Source of the DNA: Gonatopus flavifemur
Taxonomy: Eukaryota > Arthropoda > Insecta > Hymenoptera > Dryinidae
Direction of reading: 5' to 3'
DNA: 64,000 nucleotides
Assembly (NCBI GenBank): GCA_018340375.1
Contig: JAFFJZ010000098.1
Location: 186,001-250,000, forward strand
Below are positions 55,390 to 64,000 of this stretch, in pieces. The position numbers and the translations under genes were made by a program. Numbering within the stretch: the first letter of the stretch is position 1; each line of letters begins with the position of its first letter. A model generated the notes under the pieces. That model was not told the DNA's origin. It searched no databases and saw only the letters and a list, made by a program, of their open reading frames with translations.

Positions 55390-56720
55390 GAATTAATAGG
55401 CCTTAACGCGATCTATCGGTTTGTATAAGAAATATCTGGTTGGATCTTTGAAATTTTTTCCATCTCATTAAGCACACGGTTTTCATCAAAAGTTTCTTTG
55501 ACCTCGATCAATTGGAACTGAAGGGGGAATTTTTAGAATTGAATCGATGATGGATTTGTATAGGGAATATCCAATTCAATTCTAGAATGTATGGCTTTCA
55601 TTCAATAATGGGTTTCACTTGGATCATTTCAACATTTAAATTTATTCGAAATAATATTAGGAAGTTTACATATCTGAATATTCAATAGTTTTGTATGATG
55701 AATATCCAATTCAGTTTTGAAATGTCTTCTATTTCATTGAAAAAATGAGTTTTCATCGGAATTTTCAGTGATCTCAATCTATTGGAATTCATTGGAAAGA
55801 AATGGAATTGGAAATTTCGTGAGTTTCTATAAGGAATATCCAATTCACTTTTACAATCTATGGATGCTATAAATCAATTGGTTGAATAATTCCAATTTAT
55901 CGGGAATAATTGAAAAGTTCCCAGATCCTGATACTCTATAAGTTGCTATGGGAAATGTGCAATTCAATTTAAAAATCTTTTGATTCCATTGGACAATCGG
56001 TTTTCATCGGGATTCCCTGTAATCTCGATCTATCGGAACTAATGTGGAAGTTGATGGAATTGAAGATTCATTAGGTTTCTATGGGCGATATCCAATTCGA
56101 TTTTAGAATGTGTAGGTTTTATTTGTCATTCGATAGAATGCAGTCAAGAGAAATAGTGGAATTCCATTCAAATTCAATCGGATTGAATGAGGTGATTCGG
56201 AATGCCTGACCTGTCCATTGAAGATCAATGAGAATGAATCAGAATCAATCATCCGTGGATTGAATTCTGAATTCGCCCGTTTATAAATATATATTAATTT
56301 GATTGGGAGTGATGGCATGTGGTACATTTGATCATGTTTACAAGAAATATATTATGTGATTAAAAAAAGTTTTTTATTTTATTGATCAATCGGAGTGGTA
56401 CAGTTTGTAGATTCGAATATTCATTAAATGTGCATGGCAAATAAACAATTTGATTTCTGAATGTATGCATTTTATGGATCAGTGGATTTTGATTGGATTG
56501 TTCTGGAATTCAAATCTACTACTGGGAATGATAGGAAAGTTCTTGAATCTGAATTTCCAATCCATTTGTGTACAAAATATTCAATTTGAATTAGAATTCC
56601 TCCATTTGGTGAATTGGTTTCTATTGAAATATCTCATGATGTCCATTCACAGAGACAAATGGACACGAAGTCGGTAGAAGTCTGAAATTTTATGATTTGT
56701 ATAGGAAATGCTTGATGTCC
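55390..56720. repeat. Degenerate ~136-bp satellite-like array
   Basis: GAATATCCAATTCA-type boxes occur at about 55428, 55566, 55701, 55837, 55952 and 56088, with weaker ones near 56436 and 56575. The spacing is mostly 135-137 bp. Each unit also has a TTTTCATCGG and an ATCTATTGGAA-like box. No protein. Confidence 0.7.
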
Positions 56721-57552
56721 TTTCAAAATTGTTCTATTGCAATAGTCGAATGGCTTTTATTGGAATTTTCCCTAATGTCAATCTGAGAAAAAATGTCTGT
56801 GAAATGTCATTCGCGATCCTCCACGGGATCCTGCGAGAAGAAACTTTCTCGAGGATTATTTCTTTGCAGGGGAATGGCTCCGTGAGGGGAAACCTTCAAA
56901 AGTTGTTAACATGCGGAGATTTATTTTGAGGAATGTCATCAATCTCCTGGAAGGTATGTAAAGAATGTAATGAATCATTTGGGAGGAATTTCACCCGCGG
57001 GGTCTCGCGGTATGAAAATTTCTCAAGCATCATTTCTTCGCAGGGCAGAATCGTTTGAGAAAATACCATAAGTCATTCAAAAACACATATAAAGTGTGTG
57101 ATGAGTCCCTCGAACGGCATGTATGAGTCATGCGAATCCGCAGTCCTTCGCGGGTCCGCGATATCATTGATCCGCGATGGGCAGGTATCAACTTATCGAT
57201 CAACGGAATACGCACTATTCACCATCCTCACAATAAATTGACCATCGATCGGTTACCGACCACCAGCGTATGGATCCATGATAAATTGGCCGACCGTTGG
57301 TGCATCAATCCATGACAAATTCACCAACCACCATCGTTTATCGATTGATGATTAGTTACCGACCGTGGGCAATCCTCCTCTTCAACGGACTACACACCTC
57401 ACCCGTGTCTGTGCGACTATTTTGTCTATGTATGTATGCGTTTCCATGTGCACTAACACTAATTGACCCAGAAACGGCTTTTTCTAACTACTGACGTGCA
57501 GTAAAACCTCCCACTCCAATCGCTGACTTTCTGTCCTTGATACACAATATAC
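56721..57552. other. No recognised gene; degenerate direct repeats
   Basis: CACGGGATCCTGCGAGAAGAA..TTTCTCGAGGATTATTTCTTTGCAGGG at 56820-56870 resembles GCGGGGTCTCGCGGTATGAAAATTTCTCAAGCATCATTTCTTCGCAGGG at 56997-57046 (two ~180-bp units). A run of ACCGACCACC/GACCGTTGG pieces lies at 57240-57370. No protein is recognised. Confidence 0.45.
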
Positions 57553-57664
57553 TATTAGGTGTTGGAATTAATTCGTAGCGTTATACAAGAGCTGACGTAG
57601 GTAGTACAGTATTCCGTTGTTACCTACAATAATCCATTCACCGTGAAACAGCTATTATTGGACG

Positions 57665-58039
57665 CCCAGACGAAAATTCCCGGGTGGGCGGGATTCCCAA
57701 ATTCGCATGTGGACTTAGATTCCTGGCCGGGACCCGCCAGGTCTTGGCCAGGTCCTGCCCGAGATCAGCCAGGTCCTGCCTGGGAACCCTTTGGTTCCTG
57801 CTCGAGACCTGTCAGGTTCCCGCCCGGGACCCGGTAGTCGGGACAGGTTCCTGCTCGAGTCACCATCCGGCTGGTCCCGGGTGGGAACCTGACCAGCCCC
57901 GAACGGAAACCAGAGGGGTTCCAGGCAGGACCTGGCTCGTCCTGGGCAGGACCTGGCCAGGACCTGGTGGGTCTCGGCCAGGAACCTGAGTCCACATGCG
58001 AATTTGGGAATCCCACCCATCCGGGAATTTTTGTCTGGG
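57665..58039. repeat. GC-rich foldback element (375 bp)
   Basis: CCCAGACGAAAATTCCCGGG and, inverted, CCCAGACAAAAATTCCCGGA begin arms of about 70 bp. The interior is a CAGGTCCTGCC/GGTTCC-type tandem repeat. It is strikingly GC-rich in an AT-rich window. Open frames in several registers on both strands are produced by the repeat and are not Pro/Gly-rich proteins. Confidence 0.8.
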
Positions 58040-58675
58040 TGTCATTTGTTTTACATAACCTTTTTTTGAATCCCAAATAACAAAACTTCATAACTTACTG
58101 AAAATATCAAAATTCATACCGAATGAAGTGTTTTTGCGGGGAGTCTTACTCCATTACTTCAATATGAACAGAAGTACTGCTGAAGCCCATCGTATTTTGG
58201 TGGAAGTGTATGGTGAACATGGTCTAGCTGAGCAAACGTGTCAATAATGGTTTGCACGTTTCAGAGCTGGATGATTTCGACTTGGATGATGAGGAGCAAC
58301 CTGGCCAGCAAAAAATTTGAAGATACTGATTTGGAGACGTTGTTCAATGGAGATTCATGTGAAACCCTTCAAGAATTGTCGACATCATTGGGAGTTGACT
58401 TATCAACGGTAGGAAAACGTCTGAAAAGTTTGGGCATGATCCAGAAGGAAGGACGTTGGATCCCATATGAATTGAGACCAAGAGACATTGAGAGGCGTTT
58501 TTTAACGTGTGAACTGCTGCTTCAACGGCAGGGAAGAGAAGAGTTCTTGCATATAATTGTCACTGGTGATGAGAAATGGATCCATTATGTCAATCTGGAG
58601 CGCAGAAATCATGGATAAGCTCGGCCAACCATCACAATCAGTGGCAAAGCCAACTATTCATGGGTCTAAGCTCCA

Positions 58676-59810
58676 CCTGGTGAAAGAATCTCTCTGAATC
58701 TCTCTGAAAATTTCACGTTTCAGAGAGATTCAGGAAGAATTGGAAAGAATCAGAGAAATTCAGAGCAATTCAGAGTGGTTCAGAGGATTTCAGAGACTAG
58801 TGGATTGAGAGAACTTGTGCTTTGAATTTTTCAGGAGGATTCAGAAAAATTCATAAGAACTCAGAGAGATGCAGGGAAATTCAGAGAGGAACAAATTCAG
58901 TAAAATTCTTGGTCCTGCATTTCAGAGGCGTTCAAGGAGTGTCAGACACTTCCAGAGATGAATGAATTCAGAAAAATCGTGTGTAGAACTTTTCAGGAAT
59001 ATTCAGAGGAATTTAGAAAGATTCAGAGTAATTCAGAGAGATTCAGAGGAATCCAGAAAAATTCAGGGAGGAATTAATTTAGCTGAATTTTTGGTTCAGG
59101 ATTCCAGAGGTATTCAGGGAGTGTCAGAGACTCACAGAGACAGGTGACTCAGGGAAAATTGTGCGTGGGATTTTTCAGAAAGATTCCGAGAGATCCAGCG
59201 GAATTCAGAGAGATGCGGGGGAAGTCTGGGAAATTCAGAGAGGAATAAATTCATTGAAATCTTGGTCCTGGATTTCAGAGGCTTTCTGGAGGTTTAAGAG
59301 ACTTCCAGAGACTGATAAATCGAGAAAAATTGTGCGTGGAATTCTTTAGAAATATTCAGAGGAATTCAGAGAAAGCTTTGAAATCTGAATACACCAAATT
59401 CCGGGATATTTAGAGGAATTCAAAGAGATTCAGAGAGATTCAGAGGAATTCAGAGAAATTCAGAGGAATCCAGAGGAAGCTTTGAAATCTGAACAGATTG
59501 AATCCCGGGATATTTAGATGAAGCTTTGAAATCTGAATACATTAAATTCCCGGAGATTTAGGGGGATTCAGAGAGATGCAGGGAAATTCAGAGGGATCTT
59601 TGAAATCTGAATATATAAAATTCTGAGGGATTCAGTGATATGCGGAGAGATTCAGAGAAAGTTGAAGAATTCAGAACGTATCACTATCGGAAAAGTCTAA
59701 CTCTCTCCGAATCACTCTGGAATTACTCTCAATCTCTCTGAAATTAGTCCCAACATATAGAGAGATTCAGAGGAATTTAGAGAGATTTCAGAGAGATTTT
59801 TTTTACCAGG
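58676..59810. mobile_element. CAGAGAGATTCAG-array element
   Basis: Ends CCTGGTGAAAGAATCTCTC and, inverted, CCTGGTAAAAAAAATCTCTC enclose about 1.1 kb of degenerate CAGAG(A/G)(G/A)ATT units. There is a higher-order period of about 160-180 bp marked by AAATTGTGCGTGG(A/G)-type boxes at 58816, 58975, 59155 and 59327. Open frames through it are repeat artefacts. Confidence 0.7.
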
Positions 59811-59848
59811 GCCTGCTCTGTATTCAGTGGGATCAGATGGGTGTGATT

Positions 59849-60001
59849 CATGGGCGTAGCCAGCTCAAAACTTAAGGGAGGGCAAAATGTTCAATTCAAA
59901 TTTTCCACAACTTTTTTATATATCATTTTTGTATATTCAATTAAAAAAAACTTTTTCCCTATTCTACAAGGGGGGAGGCAGCCCCCCTGGCTACGCCCAT
60001 G
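59849..60001. mobile_element. 153-bp hAT-like MITE
   Basis: Ends CATGGGCGTAGCCAG and its exact inverse CTGGCTACGCCCATG. GTGTGATT is duplicated on both sides (59841-59848 and 60002-60009). It lies within the mariner coding sequence; removing it and one duplication restores the local frame. Confidence 0.9.
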
Positions 60002-60637
60002 GTGTGATTCATAATGAACTGTTGAAACCGAATGAAAACATAACTGGGGATCGTTACCGACTACGATTGATGCGCTTAAGCCGTGCATTGAGAAAATAAC
60101 GACCGGAATACTCCAAAAGACACGAAAAAGTCATTGTGTTGCACGACAATGCTCGTCCGCACGTCGCAAAACCGGTGGAAACATAAATGGGGAGTTCTAC
60201 TCCACCCACCGCAATCCGCAGATATTGCGCCATCTGATTACTATTTGTTCCGTTCGATGGCTTATAGCTTGTGTGAGCAAAAATTCACTCCTTACGAAGA
60301 TTGCCAAAAATGGGTCGATTCGTGGATTGCATTCAAAAATGATGCGTTCTTCCGACACAGTATTCATTCTTCGCCCGAAAGATGGTTGAAAGTAGTCGGA
60401 AGCAATGAAAAATACTCTGATTAGTGTATTCTTTGATCTTCATTCGGAATGAATAATTAAAAAAACGCTACGAATTAATTTCAATTCCCAATATTTCCCT
60501 GGTAGGAATTTGTCTGGCAATTGACGAGTTGTAACACTTCCCCTCGTGAAAAACTAGAGACCTCATATGTATATTTATATTTCATGTTATTAGATATACA
60601 TAATATGTATACATATGAGTATAATGTAATATTTATA

Positions 60638-61472
60638 CAGGGTGGTCCATTTGAAGTGATATAGTCAAACATCTCGGAAACCAGTGGAGATGGAAAAAAT
60701 GTTCCAGATGAAAAGTTTAGGGTTTCAAGGAGGAAGTATGATGCTGACCTTGAAAAATCCCTCGGAGGTCATTTTGAAGGTCATTTAGGGATTAAGATGG
60801 TTTTTTTAAATAGGACCTCCATCATTGATGAACTACTCTCAGCGCTACCCAGGAACAACGACGTGGACGTGATAGTTCTCTGTTCCTTCCGGAGCGCTTG
60901 ATTATTGTGGGTCCCCTTGCCTCTCACATGTGGGGTTCCAGAATTTGGAAGTTTTTTTGTGAATGAGGGAGGACACGGTCGATCGCATCCGCACTGTTTG
61001 TGCCAACATACCAGGATTATGTATCCAGGCAGAAGGGGGTAACTTCGAGCAATTATTGTATCAGCATCAAGCGGCCCTCATGTGAAAGGCAAGGGGACTC
61101 ACGATACTCAAGCACTCCGGAGGGAACAGAGGCCTACCACGTCCACGTCGTTGTTCCTGGGTAGCGCTGAGAGTAGTTCATCAATAACTTCGACGGTCCA
61201 TACCTTGCACCCCAATGGACGGAAAGGGGTCTATGACCAGTGCTTCGTAAAGAGTTTGAAACCAGCTTCCTCATGTCATGATGAAAAAATGGGGTTCTCA
61301 TTTAAAAAAACCATCTTGACCCCTAAATAACTTCCAAAATGACCTCTGAGGGATTTTCAAGGTCAGCATCATACTTCCTCCTTGGAACCCTAAACTTTTT
61401 ATCTGGAACATTTTTTTCCATCTCCACTAGTTCCCGATATATTTGACTATATCACTTCAAATGGACCACCCT
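60638..61472. mobile_element. TA-flanked element with long inverted arms and transposase relic
   Basis: CAGGGTGGTCCATTTGAAGT at both ends (inverted), TA outside (60636-60637, 61473-61474). Arms of about 235 bp match well, including GGTCAGCATCATACTTCC and CAACGACGTGG boxes. The middle has a plus-strand frame at about 60967-61083 (DRIRTVCANIPGL) ending TGA that looks like the last residues of a Tc1/mariner-superfamily transposase. It is an internal-deletion derivative of a larger DNA transposon. Confidence 0.7.
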
Positions 61473-61474
61473 GT

Positions 61475-63344
61475 ATATATTTTATATATAAGAACACTTA
61501 CAAGTTGGTGATTGAACTGAAAAGTTACTGAATTGGAACTCTAGTTTTTTGTGAGGGCAAGTGTTACAACTAGCGAATTACTAGAGGAATTTCTACCAGG
61601 GTTCGCGTGAGTGGGATTCATCATTTTGTACATCTTTCATAACATACACTTCCGTGTTCCGCACAGATATTTGAGTGACAGTTTTGTTACTCTTATATTA
61701 CATTGGCACGTTATTTAATTGAAGACTGTATGAAAGATGTATGACTATGTGAATGATGAAGACTATGTGAACGGGAGTCAACCCGAATGTATACGAACCT
61801 TGTTGAGAGTACTACGAAATCTGGTATTAAGAATGATATCAAATTTCGTAACAAGCTATGATACGGACTTTTGCATTAAAACTGATCCTGAATTTTGTAA
61901 CACTGATGTAAACAGATATGATCACATGTGTTGACATGATACAAAATTCCGTCACACTGATACGTAAAAAACTTTTTATCCGTGTTATGAAATTTTGTAC
62001 TGATTTTTCTAACAGTGAAGTTTCGAATCGAATTGGATGCGTTTCAAACGTACAAATAATATTGTGAAGGTAACTCCGAACTGAATGTACATGATCGGCG
62101 AGTAATATTACAGGAAATGTAACGGAACGGATTGTATATTGGCGTGTTTTCCTCTTCTTCAGCGATACTTTGATATTCCCTGATCACATCCCATTTTTAC
62201 CAGGGTAACTACGTCAAAAAAACGTGATTCTGGCCGGAACTGTGATGATACTTTCCTCACTGAATCAAAAAATTACATCCCTGATTTAAAAACAACTACT
62301 CCATTCAAATTCGAACTTGGATCTTCGTGGTACAAGATCCGACTGCCTAGTCTCTCGCCTATGATCCTGGATGAACGTTGCTGACATTAAAAATTCATAC
62401 GAACTGCACTTATTTGAAAATCATCCATGAATGGAGTAATGAACCTATTTTTAGAAACCCATTAGATTCAGGTGAATTTTTTGAGAACTGAATGAAGACC
62501 TGATCCAATCTCATCTGATTATTTGTCAATTAAATTTGGTCAGTTCGATAAATTTTCATTCAACGTCAATCTCATTGATTTTCGCCAAATCTGAATGAAT
62601 TATGGACAAAACATTCACATTCTTATGATGAATTACACAGTGCTACAAAAAAGAAAAAATTAAAGACACTTCTCAAATAACCTAATGTGAGTTGTTGGTC
62701 TGGTCGAATACAACACAAAACCATGTTTGGAAAATTTTTTACACCCTCAAATTTTCAAGTTATGGTCAAAAAATTGATTTTTGGGGATTAAGTACATTTG
62801 AAAATCTCTAACTCGGCTATTTTCGGACCAATTCCAAAATTCCAAACGGGTTCTGAGGAGAAAATGTTGGCACTTCCGAGACATATATATGGTTTCAAGT
62901 ATTAAATAGAACTTAGTGAAAATTTTTCCTCAAGAATTTGAAATCTTCACCTTTTTTTTCATTTTTTCTATTTCAGAAGCATTTTTTGGCAACTATACTC
63001 CAAGAACCAATGGTTTATCATATATGGTAATGAAATGGGTTCAATTCTATGTGGGATAAGTCGTTGTTCATTGAAATCGATCAAGAATTGTCGAAGTTAT
63101 ACAATTTTTCCCAAAAAAAGGAAATTCCGGTCTCATACGAAAATTGAGGTGGAGTTCAATTAATAATATTCTATGCATCATATAACGTATTATGGTATCG
63201 AATATGATGTTGACTTGCTCTATTATTACGCTGAAGAAAGAATATAGGCCAAATAGGTAGAACTCAGGCTAATATAATTATATTATTATAATAAGAATTA
63301 ATATTTAGGACTTCCAGTAAGATGGCGAAAGAGTGAGGACGATT
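61475..63344. other. No recognised gene
   Basis: AT-rich sequence. Near 61820-62010 TTTCGTAAC/TTTTGTAACACTGAT and similar boxes repeat at ~60-80 bp. TACCAGGG boxes at about 61597 and 62198 are direct copies. From 62690 to 63150 the sequence has the look of a conserved repeat (TTATGGTCAAAAAATTGATT), but I cannot identify a partner in this window. Confidence 0.4.
62301..62370 (-). repeat. tRNA-like (SINE-type) segment
   Basis: On the minus strand AGTTCGAATTT (62307-62317) resembles a B box. It is preceded by a possible arm (GGATCTTGTACCACGAAGATCC, 22 nt with a hairpin) and GGCGAGAGACTAGGCAGTCGG. No proper A box or acceptor stem is visible, so it is not called a functional tRNA. Confidence 0.35.
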
Positions 63345-63352
63345 GGTAGTGC

Positions 63353-63527
63353 GGTAGGGGGTCTTCTTGCCGAAAACGTTTTTCACCGAATACACTGTAA
63401 TTTGACAATCGATAGTCACCTCTAGAAATTACTAGGAGATTTCGTAGTGATCTCTAGAAATGACAATAGCGATTGTCGAATGAAGTTTATTCGGCGAAAA
63501 ACTTTTTCGGCAAAAAGACCCTCTACC
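63353..63527. mobile_element. 175-bp palindromic MITE with 8-bp duplication
   Basis: GGTAGTGC flanks it exactly (63345-63352 and 63528-63535). Ends GGTAGGGGGTCTTCTTGCCG and, inverted, GGTAGAGGGTCTTTTTGCCG. Internal boxes GACAATCG..TCTAGAAAT are mirrored. It is hAT-like by duplication length. Confidence 0.85.
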
Positions 63528-63664
63528 GGTAGTGCGCGGGGAGAAAAGTGGAGGATGGAGAGAAGAAGAGGAATAAAAAGAGAGTGAGGGACAGTTTAAG
63601 TGAGGGGTCGGTGCCGGATCGACGAAAAAAAATTTACTAGCAGTATGAAGTTGTCATTTTGTTG

Positions 63665-64000
63665 CAGTATGAAATGAAATTAGTCATAGATCATTGATTG
63701 AATTAAACGGAAATTCTTTATGTTGACCTATTCACTGCACCCGTTTATTACAGTAGACACGTCATTCATCATTCTAATAAAATTATTAATGATCTTCTTA
63801 ATCGATCGGTACAATCAAACTGTTTCAAACGTCTGTAGAGAACGAAAATCGGTTTGTTGCTATCATAAACATAACCATACCATAATCATAAACATAACAA
63901 AGGGAAATTAAGTTTACCGTGAGGTTGTGTTAGCAAATCAATGTTTTTTACTTTTCGTTTAATACAATCAATGATCTATGACTAATTTCATTCCATACTG
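63665..64000. repeat. MITE with ~50-bp inverted repeats, ends at window edge
   Basis: CAGTATGAAATGAAATTAGT at 63665 is inverted at 63981-64000, continuing through CATAGATCATTGATTG and TTAAACG. The right flank lies outside the window, so a target duplication cannot be tested. Confidence 0.75.

Larger units (their letters stand above)
58150..60424 (+). pseudogene. mariner transposase, interrupted and frameshifted
   Basis: The N-terminal part starts near 58150 with several stops. The KFEDTDLETLFNGDSCETLQ frame (to 58618) includes MGMIQKEGRW-like and VTGDEKW boxes. The sequence is then broken by the 58676-59810 insertion. It resumes at about 59811 with a WDQMGV box, is broken again by the 153-bp hAT-like MITE, and continues as ELLKPNENITGDRYRL. 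A stop follows ALRK. VLHDNARPH and ADIAPSDYYLF follow in other frames, ending SSPERWLKVVGSNEKYSD at 60424. It is the same lineage as 24235-25113 and 22479-23280. Confidence 0.8.
57555..60491 (+). mobile_element. mariner expanded by three nested insertions
   Basis: Termini TTAGGTGTTGGAATTAATTC and, inverted, TTGGGAATTGAAATTAATTC, both continuing GTAGCGTT and both flanked by TA (57553-57554, 60492-60493). Subtracting the insertions at 57665-58039, 58676-59810 and 59849-60001 (with its 8-bp duplication) leaves about 1.27 kb, the normal size of a mariner. This closes the account of the region well. Confidence 0.85.

Noticed and set aside
57643..58091. Gly/Pro/Trp-rich open frames on both strands
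   Set aside because: They run through a GC-rich tandem repeat with inverted arms; similar peptides appear in several registers, which is what a repeat produces.

Overview
This window reads as eukaryotic, almost certainly insect, repeat-rich DNA. It is AT-rich. I see no bacterial-style operons and no complete host protein-coding gene. Recognisable coding capacity belongs to arthropod-type transposons: several mariner lineages, a BEL/Pao retrotransposon, a Jockey/CR1-like LINE, an RTE-like LINE tail, hAT-like elements and a broken Polinton/Maverick-type virus-like element. The mix would suit a wasp, ant or similar insect, but the order cannot be fixed from sequence alone. The only candidate host coding material is a pair of tiny exon-like segments near 6.05-6.22 kb.

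Layout. 1-8 kb: SINE-like and MITE-like repeats, an internally deleted mariner (3223-3917), a one-stop mariner (4344-5574) and an intact mariner (6641-7962). 8.1-11.9 kb: a Foldback-like element with ~121-bp tandem repeats in both inverted arms, carrying a cysteine-rich, acidic ORF. 12.1-16.2 kb: a decayed BEL/Pao pol on the minus strand. 16-21 kb: degenerate tandem repeats, a TTACGTAA-rich MITE and a palindrome. 21.9-24.0 kb: a 2.1-kb hAT-like element with an 8-bp target duplication that contains a broken mariner. 24.2-25.1 kb: another truncated mariner.

25.1-33.7 kb plus 47.8-47.9 kb: remains of one Polinton-like element in order: integrase C-terminus with chromodomain, a PLA2-motif gene, adenain-like protease, minor capsid and major capsid. 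It has been split repeatedly. The minor capsid gene carries a ~4.2-kb composite insertion and the second intact mariner (31236-32557). The major capsid gene is interrupted by 14.1 kb (33698-47803) bounded by a TA duplication. That 14.1 kb holds tandem arrays, a 1.2-kb palindrome, a dead ubiquitin-protease-like gene and a nearly complete LINE (about 42.6-46.7 kb).

48-64 kb: dispersed repeats, a 3.3-kb hAT-type element with a perfect 8-bp duplication (52003-55289), a ~136-bp satellite-like array, a mariner expanded to 2.9 kb by three nested insertions (57555-60491), a TA-flanked element (60638-61472) and terminal MITEs. The overall picture is a transposon graveyard with some recent activity: the two intact mariner copies differ at only four of 353 residues. 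Insertion order can be read from the nesting. All comparisons were made by eye; no alignments or searches were run.
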